A DNA stretch of 64,000 bases. Source: Manis javanica (taxonomy: Eukaryota; Chordata; Mammalia; Pholidota; Manidae). The position numbers were made by a program, and so were the translations under genes. The notes beneath the pieces are model-generated. The model did no database searches. It was given only the letters and a program-made list of their open reading frames with translations, and was not told where the DNA came from. The stretch covers positions 164,831,401 through 164,895,400 of the forward strand of contig NC_133158.1 in assembly GCF_040802235.1 (NCBI RefSeq), given 5' to 3'. Below, in pieces: positions 1 through 11,464 of the stretch; position 1 is the stretch's first letter; each line of letters starts with the position of its first letter.

Positions 1-316
1 ACGTTTAGTTTGTAGTGACTTCTGTGTGGAAGACTCTCAGGTGCTGAATTCTGATGGGTCTTTTCTACCCTGATTGATTGCTACTAGTCTTAGCCAAGAT
101 TTTGCCTTTGTTTTCCAATATGCAAAGTGGGGTGTTGAGAAGACCTGCTACCTGTATACCTTAAAAGATTCTCTGGTGACTCAACAATGCTTATTTCAAA
201 TTTGGAAATCCTTAGGAGGAAAGCACTTCAAATTAAAACAGTACACTTGTTTAGCACATTTCTAAAGTTCAGTCTTTTTCCTTTCTTCCTTAAGTTTTAG
301 TTGTGTCTTAGCAGGA

Positions 317-565
317 GGGTTTCTCAACCTTAACACTGTTGACATTTTGGACCAGGTAATTCCTTGTGGGGAACTATATTGCACATTGTCAGATGGTTGA
401 ACAGCATCCTTGACTTCTATGACTTCTACCCACTAACTGTCAGTAGCAGTCCCTCATACTGTGCCCACCAAAAATGTGTCTTCAGACATTGACAAGTGTC
501 CTTTGGGAGGGGTCCTGCCCCATCCCCCTTCCCGCCCCCCCCCCACCGCTGTTGAGAAGCACTGC
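317..565. mobile_element. Nonautonomous hAT-Charlie-type DNA transposon remnant (MER5-like)
   Basis: The segment starts with a TTCTCAACC-type terminus and ends with the inverse, GTTGAGAAGCACTG, which are hAT-Charlie terminal inverted repeats. The interior (CACTGTTGACATTTTGG and CCAGACATTGCC-like text) matches the common short mammalian element remembered as MER5. A C-rich run at 530-546 lies inside. It is an old fossil without coding capacity; the exact subfamily is not assigned. Confidence 0.7.
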
Positions 566-1743
566 TTTATACTAAGCATCATTAGGCACTAATAAGCTTT
601 TTATAAACAGATTGACAATTTAAAAAATCATTGTTCGAGCTCCCTGATGTGATTGCATAGACAACTCTGGGTTGCTAGTTTGTTATTTTTCTCTCTAATA
701 CCCTGGGGTGAAATATGCGAGGACACAAGAGCAAACAGATTATAGGCAGATTACCCAAACAACTTCAGTCACAAGGGCTCATCTTTTATATTACCTTTGG
801 CATCAGCTTTTACCAATGAGGGTAGGATATAATTTCAGGAGGTCACAGTCCATATTGTGGAGCTTGGGTGTGTCATATAAGCCCAGAAGTAAAATTTCTT
901 CTCCACACAGATACATCAGACAATTTAAATGTTGGTATGTATACTCTAGAAAAAATATGTTGCCTATTATTGCAGAAGATATGTGATGATGTAACAGAGA
1001 AAAAATAAAAATAAACCTTAATTAAGCAGTGAAACAAGGTCATCAGCCCTGGCTCCCTCTCTGCCTCCCCACCAACCGCTCGGGCTGTCTCTGACAATCC
1101 CTCTGCTGGGGTCTCCCAGTCTGTGCAGGAGCCTGAGGGCTGCAGAGAATGAATGATCACCGTTTTTCCTTTCCTTTCTGAAGGTGAAGACTAGTATATG
1201 ATTCTATACAAATGATTTTGACATGCCTGACATAGGATGCTTATAAAACACAAAATTCCATTATGGTATTTTATCCTCAACAGTAATTTTCAATTGGGTA
1301 TTGATTATATGTTTTTAGAGTAAATATCTATATTTAATGACATTCAGTAGTCTCTTAGATGTTTCTAGACTTTAGAAAAAAGAACATAAAATTTCACTTA
1401 TATGCATGTTCTTTCTTTAGGCTGATCTCTCAAATTTTTTTCTGTTTTTTCTTTTAAGGGACTTAATGTATGTACTATTTTTTGTGTGTGATACAAAATA
1501 TTAGACTAAGTTATCCCATGTGAATGGGTATTTTGTTCAGCCATTATGCCTGGCAAAGTACACTTGGTCAGAGGGTTTAAAAAAAAATGTCTCATTTATC
1601 TCATTTTGGAAGCATTTTAATCATCACCCCTCTCACAAATACCATCACCAGGATTATAATAATATAATGAATACACCATGGTTTCTAAAAATGCCTGTGA
1701 GTTGCCTGTCCCCGCTGCCTGTAGACTGTTGCTGTCCTCACAG
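566..1743. other. No gene seen; presumed intronic or intergenic DNA
   Basis: This AT-rich stretch has only short chance ORFs. No repeat family was recognised with confidence. The last 20 bases are a pyrimidine-rich tract ending in CAG, which serves the following PLC-like exon. Confidence 0.5.
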
Positions 1744-1915
1744 GTTCCTGGTCATTCTCTCTATCGAGAATCACTGCAGCATCCAGCAGCAAAGGAAGAT
1801 AGCTCAGTACCTGAAAGGAATATTCCGAGACAAGCTGGACCTGTCGTCTGCAGACACAGGAGAGACCAAGCAGCTGCCAAGCCCTCAAAGTCTGAAAGGC
1901 AAAATCCTAGTGAAA
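1744..1915 (+). pseudogene. PLCH1: PLCH1-like exon: end of phospholipase C X domain (probable decayed duplicate)
   Basis: The 172-bp segment follows a pyrimidine-rich tract and CAG acceptor and ends at a GTAAAG donor. It encodes 57 residues including VILSIENHCS, IAQYLKGIF, DKLDLSS and LPSPQSLKGKILVK, the C-terminal part of the catalytic X barrel of PI-specific phospholipase C. The wording is closest to my recollection of PLC eta-1, an enzyme that cleaves PIP2 to IP3 and diacylglycerol at membranes. The Glu of IENHC corresponds to a calcium-ligand Glu of PLC delta-1. Two positions that are nearly invariant in the family are changed: Pro to Leu before VILS, and Gly to Arg before DKL. The Leu codon CTG could come from a CpG transition of CCG. 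Exon phase fits the next piece 5.7 kb downstream. The changes and the missing later exons favour a duplicated pseudogene fragment; a rapidly evolving true gene is the alternative. Confidence 0.62.
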
Positions 1916-4900
1916 GTAAAGACCTCAAGGAACAGTAAGAGGCAGAATGACCAGTTCAGCCCTCTCTCCCTTAAGGACTAAAACCTGTTTTATCAAAAAG
2001 AACAATAATTAGCGTCAGTACATAAAGGGTTGTGTCTGCACCTGGTTCCAATTTATTTATAGTCATACCTTCAGAAAAAGCTTGCTATTGACTGACTGTG
2101 TACCCTGGGATTTGTTTTGATGAAGCAAGAACATCAATACTGTAAGCCAAGTGTTTAATAGTTTAGTGTGCAATAGTTCACAATGGAGAGAAATGCATGT
2201 ATAGGAGCGTGGGATACAAGGGAGGAGAAGGCTCCTTGTGTCCATATCTGAAAGCATTTCTTTCAAATTCTTCTCTCCCATTTCAAGCTCCAATAACTGT
2301 CAAAAAAAAAAAGCCTTCACAGTTGGTCCGTCTTGGTTATGTAAGTGAGAGCTCTCTTCAAAGAGGAGCACAGGCCCAGACAGTGCCCACAGGACTTGTG
2401 TGTCTGCAAAGGAGCAGTAGGTGAATAGAATGACATTTTATAAGCAGATCTCCTGAGAGAGGAAACTTACTACCTGCAGTGAATATTTTTAAAGCAAGAA
2501 ATAATCAGAAAGTGATGTGAGATTTCAGATCACTGACTTTGTGATTCTACTTAATTCCAGTTAATTTTATGTGTTTGCACTAAAACCACCTTGGAGAGTT
2601 GTATTGTTTTGAGACTAAAAACCTAAGGAATAGAAGCAGGGCATTAATATTTAAACTGGGTTATATTTTACCTAAAAGTGGTATGTACAAAAAAAACAAA
2701 TATCACATAGGAGGCAAAGGAAAGTCAAGGAAATGGCTGATGAAAATTTATTGCTCATTTCATAACAATACTTTAAATGCGGTCTTTAAGGCAGGGCAGC
2801 AAATGGGAAAAATGTGAAGTATTCATTTTTGGAATTGATGAAAACTTGTTTTCCTGTCAGTCAAATGATAATTATAGACTGAATCCATCAAAGAGGCATT
2901 GTGGGGCATTTGTATATAGGAAAGCATTTTGAATAAAAGCTCCAAATAATGCAAGAGATAACATTAAGGCCAATTTTTCTGAATTCTTGCTAAAGTACTC
3001 TTTGGGTGAAAACTGATTCCTGGATTAGAAAGCTAAATGTCATCTTTATAGCCCTACAACTGTTTCCGTATTTCCTGAATAGTCCTTAGCCAGCAGACGG
3101 AAGGTTAGATACAGAATAAGCCCATTTGGTTGAAATCTTTCCCTTTTCCATGGTGGAACTTCAGGTAGGTATTTGATGGGAACCGAGTCCCTTCTACATA
3201 ACTGGACTTTGGGTCATTTGGCAACAGATGTCCTGGGGCTGATGGGCACCAGGATGGATTGGAGCCACAATATCTGAGGCTCTCCTTGGAAGGAGTGGTA
3301 GCTATCTGGACTGTGCGTGTTTCAAGGGACTTTTTGCTTGACCCCATTTGCAAGTAGTAACTTCTCTAGACTTTGATATTTCCTAGATCCATGGACCAGC
3401 CCACATCCATTTGCAGAAAATACAAGAGAACTAATTTTGCTCTGTTCCTTAGCATCAGAGCAATCTCTGATCCAAAAAGCAACATTTGTTTCACTACATA
3501 CCACTTTGGAAATAGACAAATTATTTATTATTATAATTATAATATACTTTTTTCCAAACACACATTGCTATATATTTATTCATATACATATGTCATATGT
3601 GTGTATACACATGTATATGCGTGTCCTGAAAAGTAAACAGAAAGTTGCCTTTAAACAAAAATAATAAGCTTAGAATTTTCCATAGACCTTTATTGCTGAA
3701 AGAAACATTAATTATCTGGTCCAAGCTTCCAACTTTTTACAGATGTGAATCACAGAGTTTTTACCACCCTCCTGGGGCCATGCAGCTTGGAGGTGAGAAG
3801 TAACTATAGTTCTAGGTAACTTGCAATGTTTCCATGTACTATGGGCCAATTATTCTAATTCTTGAGTCTAACTCCCACATGAAATGGTATATAGATCAGA
3901 AAGGGATGCCTAGAAGATACCTGAACATTCTTTGTTTATATCTACACTGGACCACAGCTAAGTTCCTTAAGTCCCATTAACTTTTCCCGAAATGTATCTT
4001 ATAATTTTCCTTAGGAGTAACACTATTGATAAGGGGCTTTAAGAAACAATGTTCTGTTGTATTGCTTTTCTTCCTATATGCCTGGAAAAAGTATCTTTTG
4101 AGAAGCAGGAATGTGGAGAAGATATGGCCCTCATGGTTTTTAATTCAATTTTAAAAGGACTGAAAATTGCTCTGGATGCTCTGAGAAGGCTGCCTCTCTT
4201 TATTCCTTTACCCACGGCCCCACCTACAGGAAGGGGGAGGGCAGCTTAATGTGGCCCCCTACCTACTCAGGACTGCCTGCTCATCACCATCACTCTCCTG
4301 GCCACTCTGTGGTGTCAGGACCCTTCGTATCACTCAGGGATTGCTATTCCTTACTCACTGATGCTATTTCTCATTTATTACCTTTGTTCTATTGAACATT
4401 TAAAAAAGATACTGAATTTTGATGCAATTTCAAATGAGGAAATTGCTATCACTATTATTTTAAGTGTCTGTGTGCAAGTCCATCTTGGTGTCTGCCATTA
4501 TGCCCAAAAGGTATAAATAAAGGAGGGTGTTCACTTGATGTCTGTAAGTTTCTGACTGTGTCTGGTTACCACTTAATTGAGGACCTTATTTCTGGTGCTG
4601 CCATATCACCATAGCTACTCTCCAATGCCCTCTAAAACAGAGAAAAATCAACTCATTTTATAGAAGCCTTTTGTGTCAATAAGACAGTATGTAGACATAA
4701 ATGCTTTGATTCTGAGCTTTCTTGTTAATTGTTGATACACAGGAGGAAGCAAAAACCTGTTTTGCCATGTTTACTTATATTCATAATACATGTACATATC
4801 CGTATGTCTACTTGCCTCTATATTCTTGTGGAAAGGACAGAAAAAGGTATAGGTTTCACTTTGCAAATAGCACATACAAATAAGAAATAAAATACGTACT

Positions 4901-7100
4901 CATACAAAGGGAAGTTATATCCCACCTTTTTAATCCTATAAACATCCTTCTGTAAACTAAATGAAGTGTTAAGTATCCAAACCCCCAAAGTGTGGGTTCT
5001 TCGTACAGATTTTGTTTTCATTACATAAATGACTTGATTGAAACTATTACTCTGCTCAGTACCCAAGGTCAAGAGCTTTGGCTATCAGGGAGGGCACGTG
5101 AAAACTGAGAGGGAGAGTTCTCAGAAAATCTGACTATGCTGGTGGCCTTGTGGAGGGAGACAGTGGCTGAGGAGGAGGTCCAGAATGCTGGAGGGGGGCC
5201 AATAATAGTTTGGGAAGCAGAAACAGCAGAAGTCCCTGAAACTCAAGTTTAAAGATCAGACTAGATAGTAGTCTGGGATGATATTTAGAATTTTACACAG
5301 TCTGGGATGATATTTAGAATATTATTTTTGGCTGCCAAGTAGATGAAGCTCCTTCCATGTTTAAGGAATTTCCCCAATCCTTGTATTTTAAGGAATTCCC
5401 CCCCTGGTGTTAAAAATGCTGGACATATACTTTTGCAGCCTCTCTTAGAGCTAGGGTGTGGTCACATGGTTTAGATGCCAACAATCACATGAACCTGCCT
5501 CAGACATCAAATCAGAAATCAAAACAGAAACTAGTGATCATGGTGAGGGGTGGTGGAAGTGGTGGCAGCTATGTTTAGGGCTCAAGGGCACATCTCTGGC
5601 AGGAGTCCTTGGTGTCCATGGTGTGGATAATGGAATTGAAAGCATAAGGTCTGCGCTTAGTTGTGTTGGAAATGGTATATTCAGTGTATTAGTTCTGCCC
5701 CATGATTTTGGTTGGTGATCCTAGTAGTTACCTACAGCTGCATAACAAATCACACCCAAACTTAGCATCTTAAAACAACAAACCTTTATTACCCAGCAGT
5801 TGCTGTAGATCAGGAATCTGGGTGTGCTTAGCTGGGTCCTCAGCTTAAGTGCTCTCGGGGCCACAGCTGAGGTATCGGCTGCCGTCATCTCAAGACTTGC
5901 CAGGGGAGAATCCACTGCCAAGATCCCTTTTGTGGCTGCCGGCAGGTGCCTGTTCCTTACCGGCTACTGGCCAGAGACCTCCCTCAGTTCCGTGCAGTGT
6001 GGGCCTCTCCATAGCGTAGCTCAGAACATCAAAGCCGAGAAGGATAACAAGAGAGAACGAGTTCTCTAGGAGGAGAGGAGAGGTGAGCAAGAAAGAAGCC
6101 ACACTCTTTCTGTAATCTAACCTCAGAAGTGACATCCCATCACTTTTGCTGTACTCCATTTATTAGAGGTGGATGACTAGGTCCAGCCCACACTCACAGG
6201 AAGGGATTGCAGAAGGGCCTGAATACCAGGAGGTAGGAAACGCTGGGGGAGTTTTAGAGGCTGCCTCACACAGTGGCCTTGGCCACTTAGCTGCAGGGCC
6301 TGATTTTGCCCCACCTGCTTCTCTAGGAGATTCTAGGAACCATTCGACTTCCTATCAATGTTCTTTCTGCTTACAATTAAGATGCCTAGTAAGATCCAAA
6401 TGCTGAATTGCCTAGAAACCCTTATCAGGTCCCTGGACTTGCCCTCTGCCTCTGCCTTTTTTTTTTAACTTCTACATTTTCTGAAAATAAATTGGGAAAT
6501 GAAGAAAAGGAAAAAATGGCATCACCCATAACACCCAGAGATACTCTTAATAATACACTATATTGATTGCCAGAGTTTTTCTGAGTTGTTATCCATCACT
6601 GAGATCATGGGTGTGTGTGTGTACATATATATATATAATTCTATAATTTAGGTTTTCTACTATGTTATTGTAAGAGTAAATTATACATTTATACATTTGT
6701 GGTCAAAAAGCCCCTGATTCCTAAAGGATGGTAAGTAGTCATGAGGCCATGTTTCAGCCAGGCAAGAGTCTCATCACATCTTTGGTGACAGAGGGCTTGT
6801 CATGCAGAGGACACAGCAAGTCTGAGGTGAGGGTGCATTTCACCTGGTCAGGAGAATACACCACTCTTAAGGGCATGAGATGGGTGATGCATACTATGAT
6901 GAGTCCCATAGTCTCGAAAAGAAGCCTGGGCTAAATTTTTTTTTGTAAATATAATGTCCCCAGTTAATTATATTTAATTGAAAGTAATAAAACTGTCTGT
7001 TTTTGGAAGTCTATTCCCCCCTTGTTTTGCCCCCACATTCAAGCTATGTATCTTCTAGTCAGTCCGAGTCCTGATTAGCCAAGGGATACCACATTTTATT
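1916..7100. other. Interval between the two PLC-like exons; mostly unassigned old repeats
   Basis: This 5 kb resembles an intron and holds no convincing ORF. Visible items are a short direct duplication near 5268-5322 (the word AGTCTGGGATGATATTTAG twice), an AT-rich run near 3520-3610, a GT/AT microsatellite at 6609-6638, and an interspersed repeat from about 5,720. The rest shows nothing I can name. Confidence 0.5.
5720..6170. repeat. Ancient interspersed repeat, family not assigned
   Basis: The text around CATAACAAATCACACCCAAAC, then TTAAAACAACAAACCTTTATTA and later a GGGAGAATCCACTGCC segment is a familiar dispersed mammalian repeat. I cannot name its family with certainty. It is GC-richer than its surroundings and creates overlapping chance ORFs on both strands. 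Confidence 0.5.
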
Positions 7101-7575
7101 TTCATTTCTCACTTTTTAAATATTATTTTTAATTTTGTTAAAAAGCATATAACAAAATTTACCAGCCAACTTAACTATTTTAAATGCATAGTTCAGTTGT
7201 GTTAAGGACATTCACATTGCTGTGTATTCTTTTCATTTTGCAAAACTGAAACTCCATTGCCATTAAATAACTCCCTGCTCTCCCTTCCCCTCAGCCCTGG
7301 TAACCACTATCTATTCTACCTCCTAGTCTATGAATTGACTACTCTGGGTGCCTGACGTAAGTGCAATCATACAGTATTTGTCCTTTTGTGACTAGGTTAT
7401 TTCAATTAGCTTAAGTTCCTTCAGATTCATCCACATTACAACATGTCAGAATTCCCCTCCATTTATGCCCAAATAATATCCCATTATATGCATATGCCAC
7501 ATTTTGCTCTATCAATTACCAATTTATCTGTCTGTGGACACTTGGGTTGCTTCCACATTTTGGCTATCATGAATT
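7100..7575 (-). mobile_element. Old L1 3' UTR fragment
   Basis: Read on the plus strand, the phrases GCATATAACAAAATTTACCA, GGTAACCACTATCTATTCTA and CCACATTTTGGCTATC are the reverse complement of the L1 3' UTR and ORF2 tail found in mammalian genomes. It ends about 40 bp upstream of the second PLC-like exon, so it sits in the presumed intron. No target duplication was found. Confidence 0.75.
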
Positions 7576-7614
7576 TATTTTTATTTTAAAATTGGGTGTT
7601 TTGCTGTGTGTCAG

Positions 7615-7722
7615 GGCAAGAAGTTGCCATATCATCTTGCGGATGATGCAAAGGAAGGGGAAGTCTCCAATGAAGATAGTGCAGATGAAATTGAAGATGA
7701 GTGCAAGTTCAAGCAACAGTGT
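7615..7722 (+). pseudogene. PLCH1: PLCH1-like exon: acidic X/Y linker (probable decayed duplicate)
   Basis: The segment follows a TGCTGTGTGTCAG acceptor and ends at a strong GTAAGT donor at 7723. It is exactly 36 codons and joins the upstream exon in phase 0. It encodes GKKLPYHL, then an acidic run containing EGEVS and EDSADEIEDECKFK, the start of the X/Y linker of PLC eta-1. Compared with the remembered mammalian protein there are Gly to Ala, Glu to Lys and Asp to Asn changes, and three extra residues (QQC) before the donor, so the true exon may end at 7713. No following PLCH1 exon was recognised in the remaining 56 kb, which supports a truncated duplicate. The homology call is firm; the pseudogene call is less so. 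Confidence 0.62.
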
Positions 7723-7814
7723 GTAAGTTACAGGCATGGCCGTCGTGTGTACCCTCCCTGTGCTGCAGTAAAAGATGGGGCTGTGTGGCATCCTCCCAAT
7801 AAAGTGGCTATGAT

Positions 7815-8435
7815 GTGAAAAGGATACTTACTGAAAATTACTTTGTGTGCTGGCACACACACACTCAAATGTTTGAGTGAATCAGTTGAGGATTCTTGTA
7901 TCTTAGAGTTAGTAGAATGTTAGTGGTTAACCCATCTGACCCTCTCTCTGGGGACACATCCTCTCCTATTATAACTTGGTCAGAACTCAAATAGTGGTTG
8001 GAAATGTCACTGACTTTGATGAAATAAACTGGTCTAGCATCATTTCCCCTGCTTGCTGCTAGCAGCCCCTCTGTGCTGTCTGCCAAGGCTGGCTCACACA
8101 ACCCGGTCTGCTTCATTAGGATGCCTGTCCCTCTGTAAGGAAATGTACCCTGGAGCAGAGGATTGCCAAGCTCTTCCAGACACACATGCAACTCTTGACT
8201 AAATCTTTAATTTGACACATCTTACATAAAATGGCATAGAATAGTTTGTCATCTGTATGGTGCTTCAGACCCCTATCCTTAATCAAACAGCTGCATTTGT
8301 AGAAGAGCACCATTTAGCCAGGTAATTCAGAAGAAATACAAACCTGGTGGCCACGTAAAGCTTAAAGAGGGACCTCCTTCACAGGGGACTAGGATTTCTC
8401 ACTCCCCTTCACCGCTGCCACCTTCTACAACTCAT
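7815..8435. other. No gene seen
   Basis: Unique-looking sequence after the second PLC-like exon, with a short CA run near 7850-7864. Only chance ORFs are present and no repeat was recognised. Confidence 0.4.
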
Positions 8436-8883
8436 TGTCAGGGGCACAGGACAGTCTGAGTGTAGCACTGCGGACAAACTGAAGGTTCCTCACCTGGATT
8501 CTCACCTGGCCCTGGTTGGCTTGCTCACTACACATGTGTGGGCAATACATCATTACTGACTCCATATAAAGAGCCCTGCCCAGTGCTCTGCACTACACGG
8601 TGGTATAGTTAAAAGGCTGCAGGAGAGCAGAGCAGAGGCTGGAGTGGTGGCAGTGCTGAGGACAGAGGCCCAGAGGACAGCGGTGCAGGATGACTGTGCA
8701 GAGAGGCCCAGAGACAGAGACTGGCTTGCTGCATGCAGACCTGGTCTGAGTGGATGGGATTCTAGTGACTAACTTGCCACTGTGGAAATAAAGTTGGGCA
8801 TAATCCTTTCACCCCAAGAATGTTCTACTGTCATTTATTTGGTCAAAACTGAATCCATAGCAAACTTCCTGGGGCTGAAACCC
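8436..8883 (+). mobile_element. Solo LTR-like element (family unknown)
   Basis: The candidate runs from TGTCAGGGGC to CTGAAACCCA. It holds a TATA-type box in CCATATAAAG (about 8569-8578) and an AATAAA signal at 8787-8792, an LTR-like order. A second, polyadenylated copy of the TATA-to-AATAAA part occurs at 15614-15860. The boundaries are guesses from TG and CA ends, and no target duplication was confirmed. No internal proviral coding sequence follows. Confidence 0.5.
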
Positions 8884-9253
8884 ATTGGCAAGACAAGCAC
8901 CCACTTATGTTAGTTTGTTAAAGGGTTACAATTTCACTTCTAGAGAAAAGCAGGATTCCTCTAGACATCAGGACTATTATTCTGCCCTCTAAACATCAGG
9001 GGAAGTTTGTGTTAAGTCCTATTTACCTTATTTCCCTGAATTCATTATTAAATAGTTAAAAACAGTTTGTTCTCTTGTAGATGATAGTAATCATGACTCT
9101 TCCTTAGGCCCCAAAGGGAGCCACGTTTCCAGAGAGCTGGCAACAGGGTCCCGACAGTGGAAGTCTCAGATATGTCTGTCTTGGCTTTCATGTACTTTAA
9201 AAGGGATCAAGTGGAAAAGATTCAGCTTAAAGTGAAATAAAAAAATTACCATC

Positions 9254-10388
9254 TGGGGAGATCACGGGAAGATGGCAGCGTGAGTAGTTCAGAGGAAATC
9301 TCCTCCCCAAAACATATATATTTATGAAACTACAATAAATACAACTATTCCTAAAAGAGACACCAGTGGATGCAGTACAACAGCCAGGATACATCTACAT
9401 CTGCGAGAACTCAGCATCACACGAAGGGGGTAAGATACAAGCCGCGGCCAGGCGGGACCTGAACGTTCCCTCACCCCAAAACCTGGCGGGAAGAAAGGAG
9501 TCAGAATGCAGAGGGAGTGCAAGCCCAGGACTGCTAAACAATCAGCTCTAGAAATCTGCACCCAGAACGCAGACACAAGGTGCACGGGGTGCTGGATATT
9601 AGAGAAATGGAAAACAAAAACCTGTGGGCAGGTCCCTGCAACCAGCGCCCCTGAGACAAAAGAAAAGAGAGTGCTTTCTGAAAGTCTTAAAGAGACAGGG
9701 ACCCCATAGCTGGATGAAGTTATCCTGGCAGCTGGAAATACCAGGGAAACTTAGGTGCCCTAAATGGAGGCAGTGCAGCTCTGGAGCCCCTCACAGGACT
9801 AGGCAGCCTGCCAGTCATTCCTCCAACTGGCGCAGACCCCGACACACGGGCCCAGTAGCAGGAGAGTGGGAGCGCGTGCTGGGGGCAGAAGCACTAGAAA
9901 GAACTGAGAGCAGATCCATGCACCGCAGGGCTAGCCCTCAGCAGAGCAACTGAACAGCCCAGGCGTGGCTCACGCGCACCAGCGGCAGTGAAGCCAGAGC
10001 CCAGTAGAAGCCTGTGTGGAAAAGCCCCATGTGCACCAGCAGTGGAGCCAGAGGGAGCAGGCACGCTCCCAGGAGCCGACTGGAATCCCAGCCCAACGCA
10101 CAGCCACCCGGCCAGACTCAAAGGCTGCTGTTGGCACACAGCTTCCCGGCAGGGTCGCCACTAGCACAGAGGAGTGGACCTGGCATGCCTGCCACTCCCC
10201 GCAGGGCTCAGCGCTGCACTGATAGACACCCCACCCACAGCAGCTTAGGAGATTAACCTGATGGCTGCTCCAGGAGTGCAAGTAGCCATCACAGGCAGCA
10301 GAGAAGGGCAAGGCATCCAGCAAGCAGGAAAGGACTTTCTTCCCCCAGCTGACACACCTGCAACCTGCCTACAGCCACTGCAATCACT
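9254..10388 (+). promoter_or_regulatory. L1 5' UTR with internal promoter and YY1-like motif
   Basis: The first 30 bases hold AAGATGGC, the core of the YY1 site known at the start of mammalian L1 promoters. The rest is GC-rich and has no credible gene. It lacks the repeated monomers found in the 5' UTR of the L1 at 60 kb, apart from one related phrase near 9670-9705, so the two copies belong to different promoter types. Confidence 0.7.
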
Positions 10389-11274
10389 ATGAAAAGGCAA
10401 AAAAATTTGGTCCAGACCAAGACAGTTACACCTGAGAAAGGATCTGCAGAGGCAGACCTAACTAGTCTCCCTGAAAAAGAATTCAAAATAAAAATCATAA
10501 ACATGCTGACAGAGCTGCAGAGAAATATGCAAGAGCTAAGGGATGAAGTCCGGAGGGAGATTACAGATGTCCAGAGGGAGATCACAGATATCCGGAGGGA
10601 GATTACAGAAGTGAAACAAACTCTGGAATGATGTTTAAGCACAATGGATAAGATGCAAGAGGCCATTGATGGAATAGAAACCAGAGAACTGGAACACATA
10701 GAAGCTGGTGCAGAGAGAGATAAAAGGATCTCCAGGAATGAAACAATTTCAGAAAACTGTGTGACCAATCCAAAAGGAACAATATCCGCATTATAAGGGT
10801 ACCAGAGGAAGAAGAGAGAGAAAAAGGGATAGAAAGTGTCTTTGAAGAAATAATTGCTGAGAACTTCCCCAAACTGGGGGAGGAAATAGTTGCTCAGACT
10901 ACAGAGGCACACAGAACTCCCAAGAGATGGGATCCAAGAGGTCAACACCAAGACACATAATAATTAAAATGGCAAAGATCAAGGACAGGGACAGAGTATT
11001 AAAGGCAGCCAGATAGAGTAAAAAGGTCACCTACAAAGGAAAACCCATCAGGCTGTCATCAGACTTCTCAACAGAAACCTTACAGGCCAGAAGAGAATGT
11101 CATGATATACTTAATGCAATGAAACAGAAGGGCCTTGAACAAAGAATATTGTATCCAGCACAATTATCATTGAAATATGAAGGAGGGATTAAACAATTCC
11201 CAGACAAGCAAAAGTTGAGGGAATTTGCCTCCCACAAACCACCTCTACAGGGTATCTTAGAGGGACTGCTCTAG
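10389..11274 (+). pseudogene. L1 ORF1 (RNA-binding chaperone), disrupted
   Basis: The reading frame opens with MKRQKN and about 80 residues of a charged, heptad-like coiled coil with repeated REITD units. It is cut by TGA at 10629-10631, where the related copy at 61.9 kb has a sense codon. Further frameshifts follow. Later text still matches the RRM and C-terminal regions, and the original stop lies at 11272-11274. L1 ORF1p forms trimers that coat L1 RNA; this copy could make only an N-terminal coiled-coil fragment. Confidence 0.85.
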
Positions 11275-11464
11275 ATGGGAGCACTCCTAAAAAGAGCACA
11301 GAACAAAACACCCAACATATGAAGAATGGAGGAGGAGAAAAAAGAAGGGAAAGAAATAATCATCAGACTGTGTTATAACAGCTCAATAAGCGAGTGAGGT
11401 CAGACAGTAAGGTAGTAAACAAGCTAACCTTGAAGCTTTAGCAACCACAAATCTAAAGCCTGCA

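Noticed and set aside
1685-1888. Minus-strand ORF opposite the PLC-like exon
   Set aside because: Shadow of the recognised plus-strand exon.
10289-10951. 220-codon minus-strand hydrophobic ORF
   Set aside because: Exact antisense of the L1 ORF1 coiled coil; hydrophobic residues come from complementing Lys/Glu codons.
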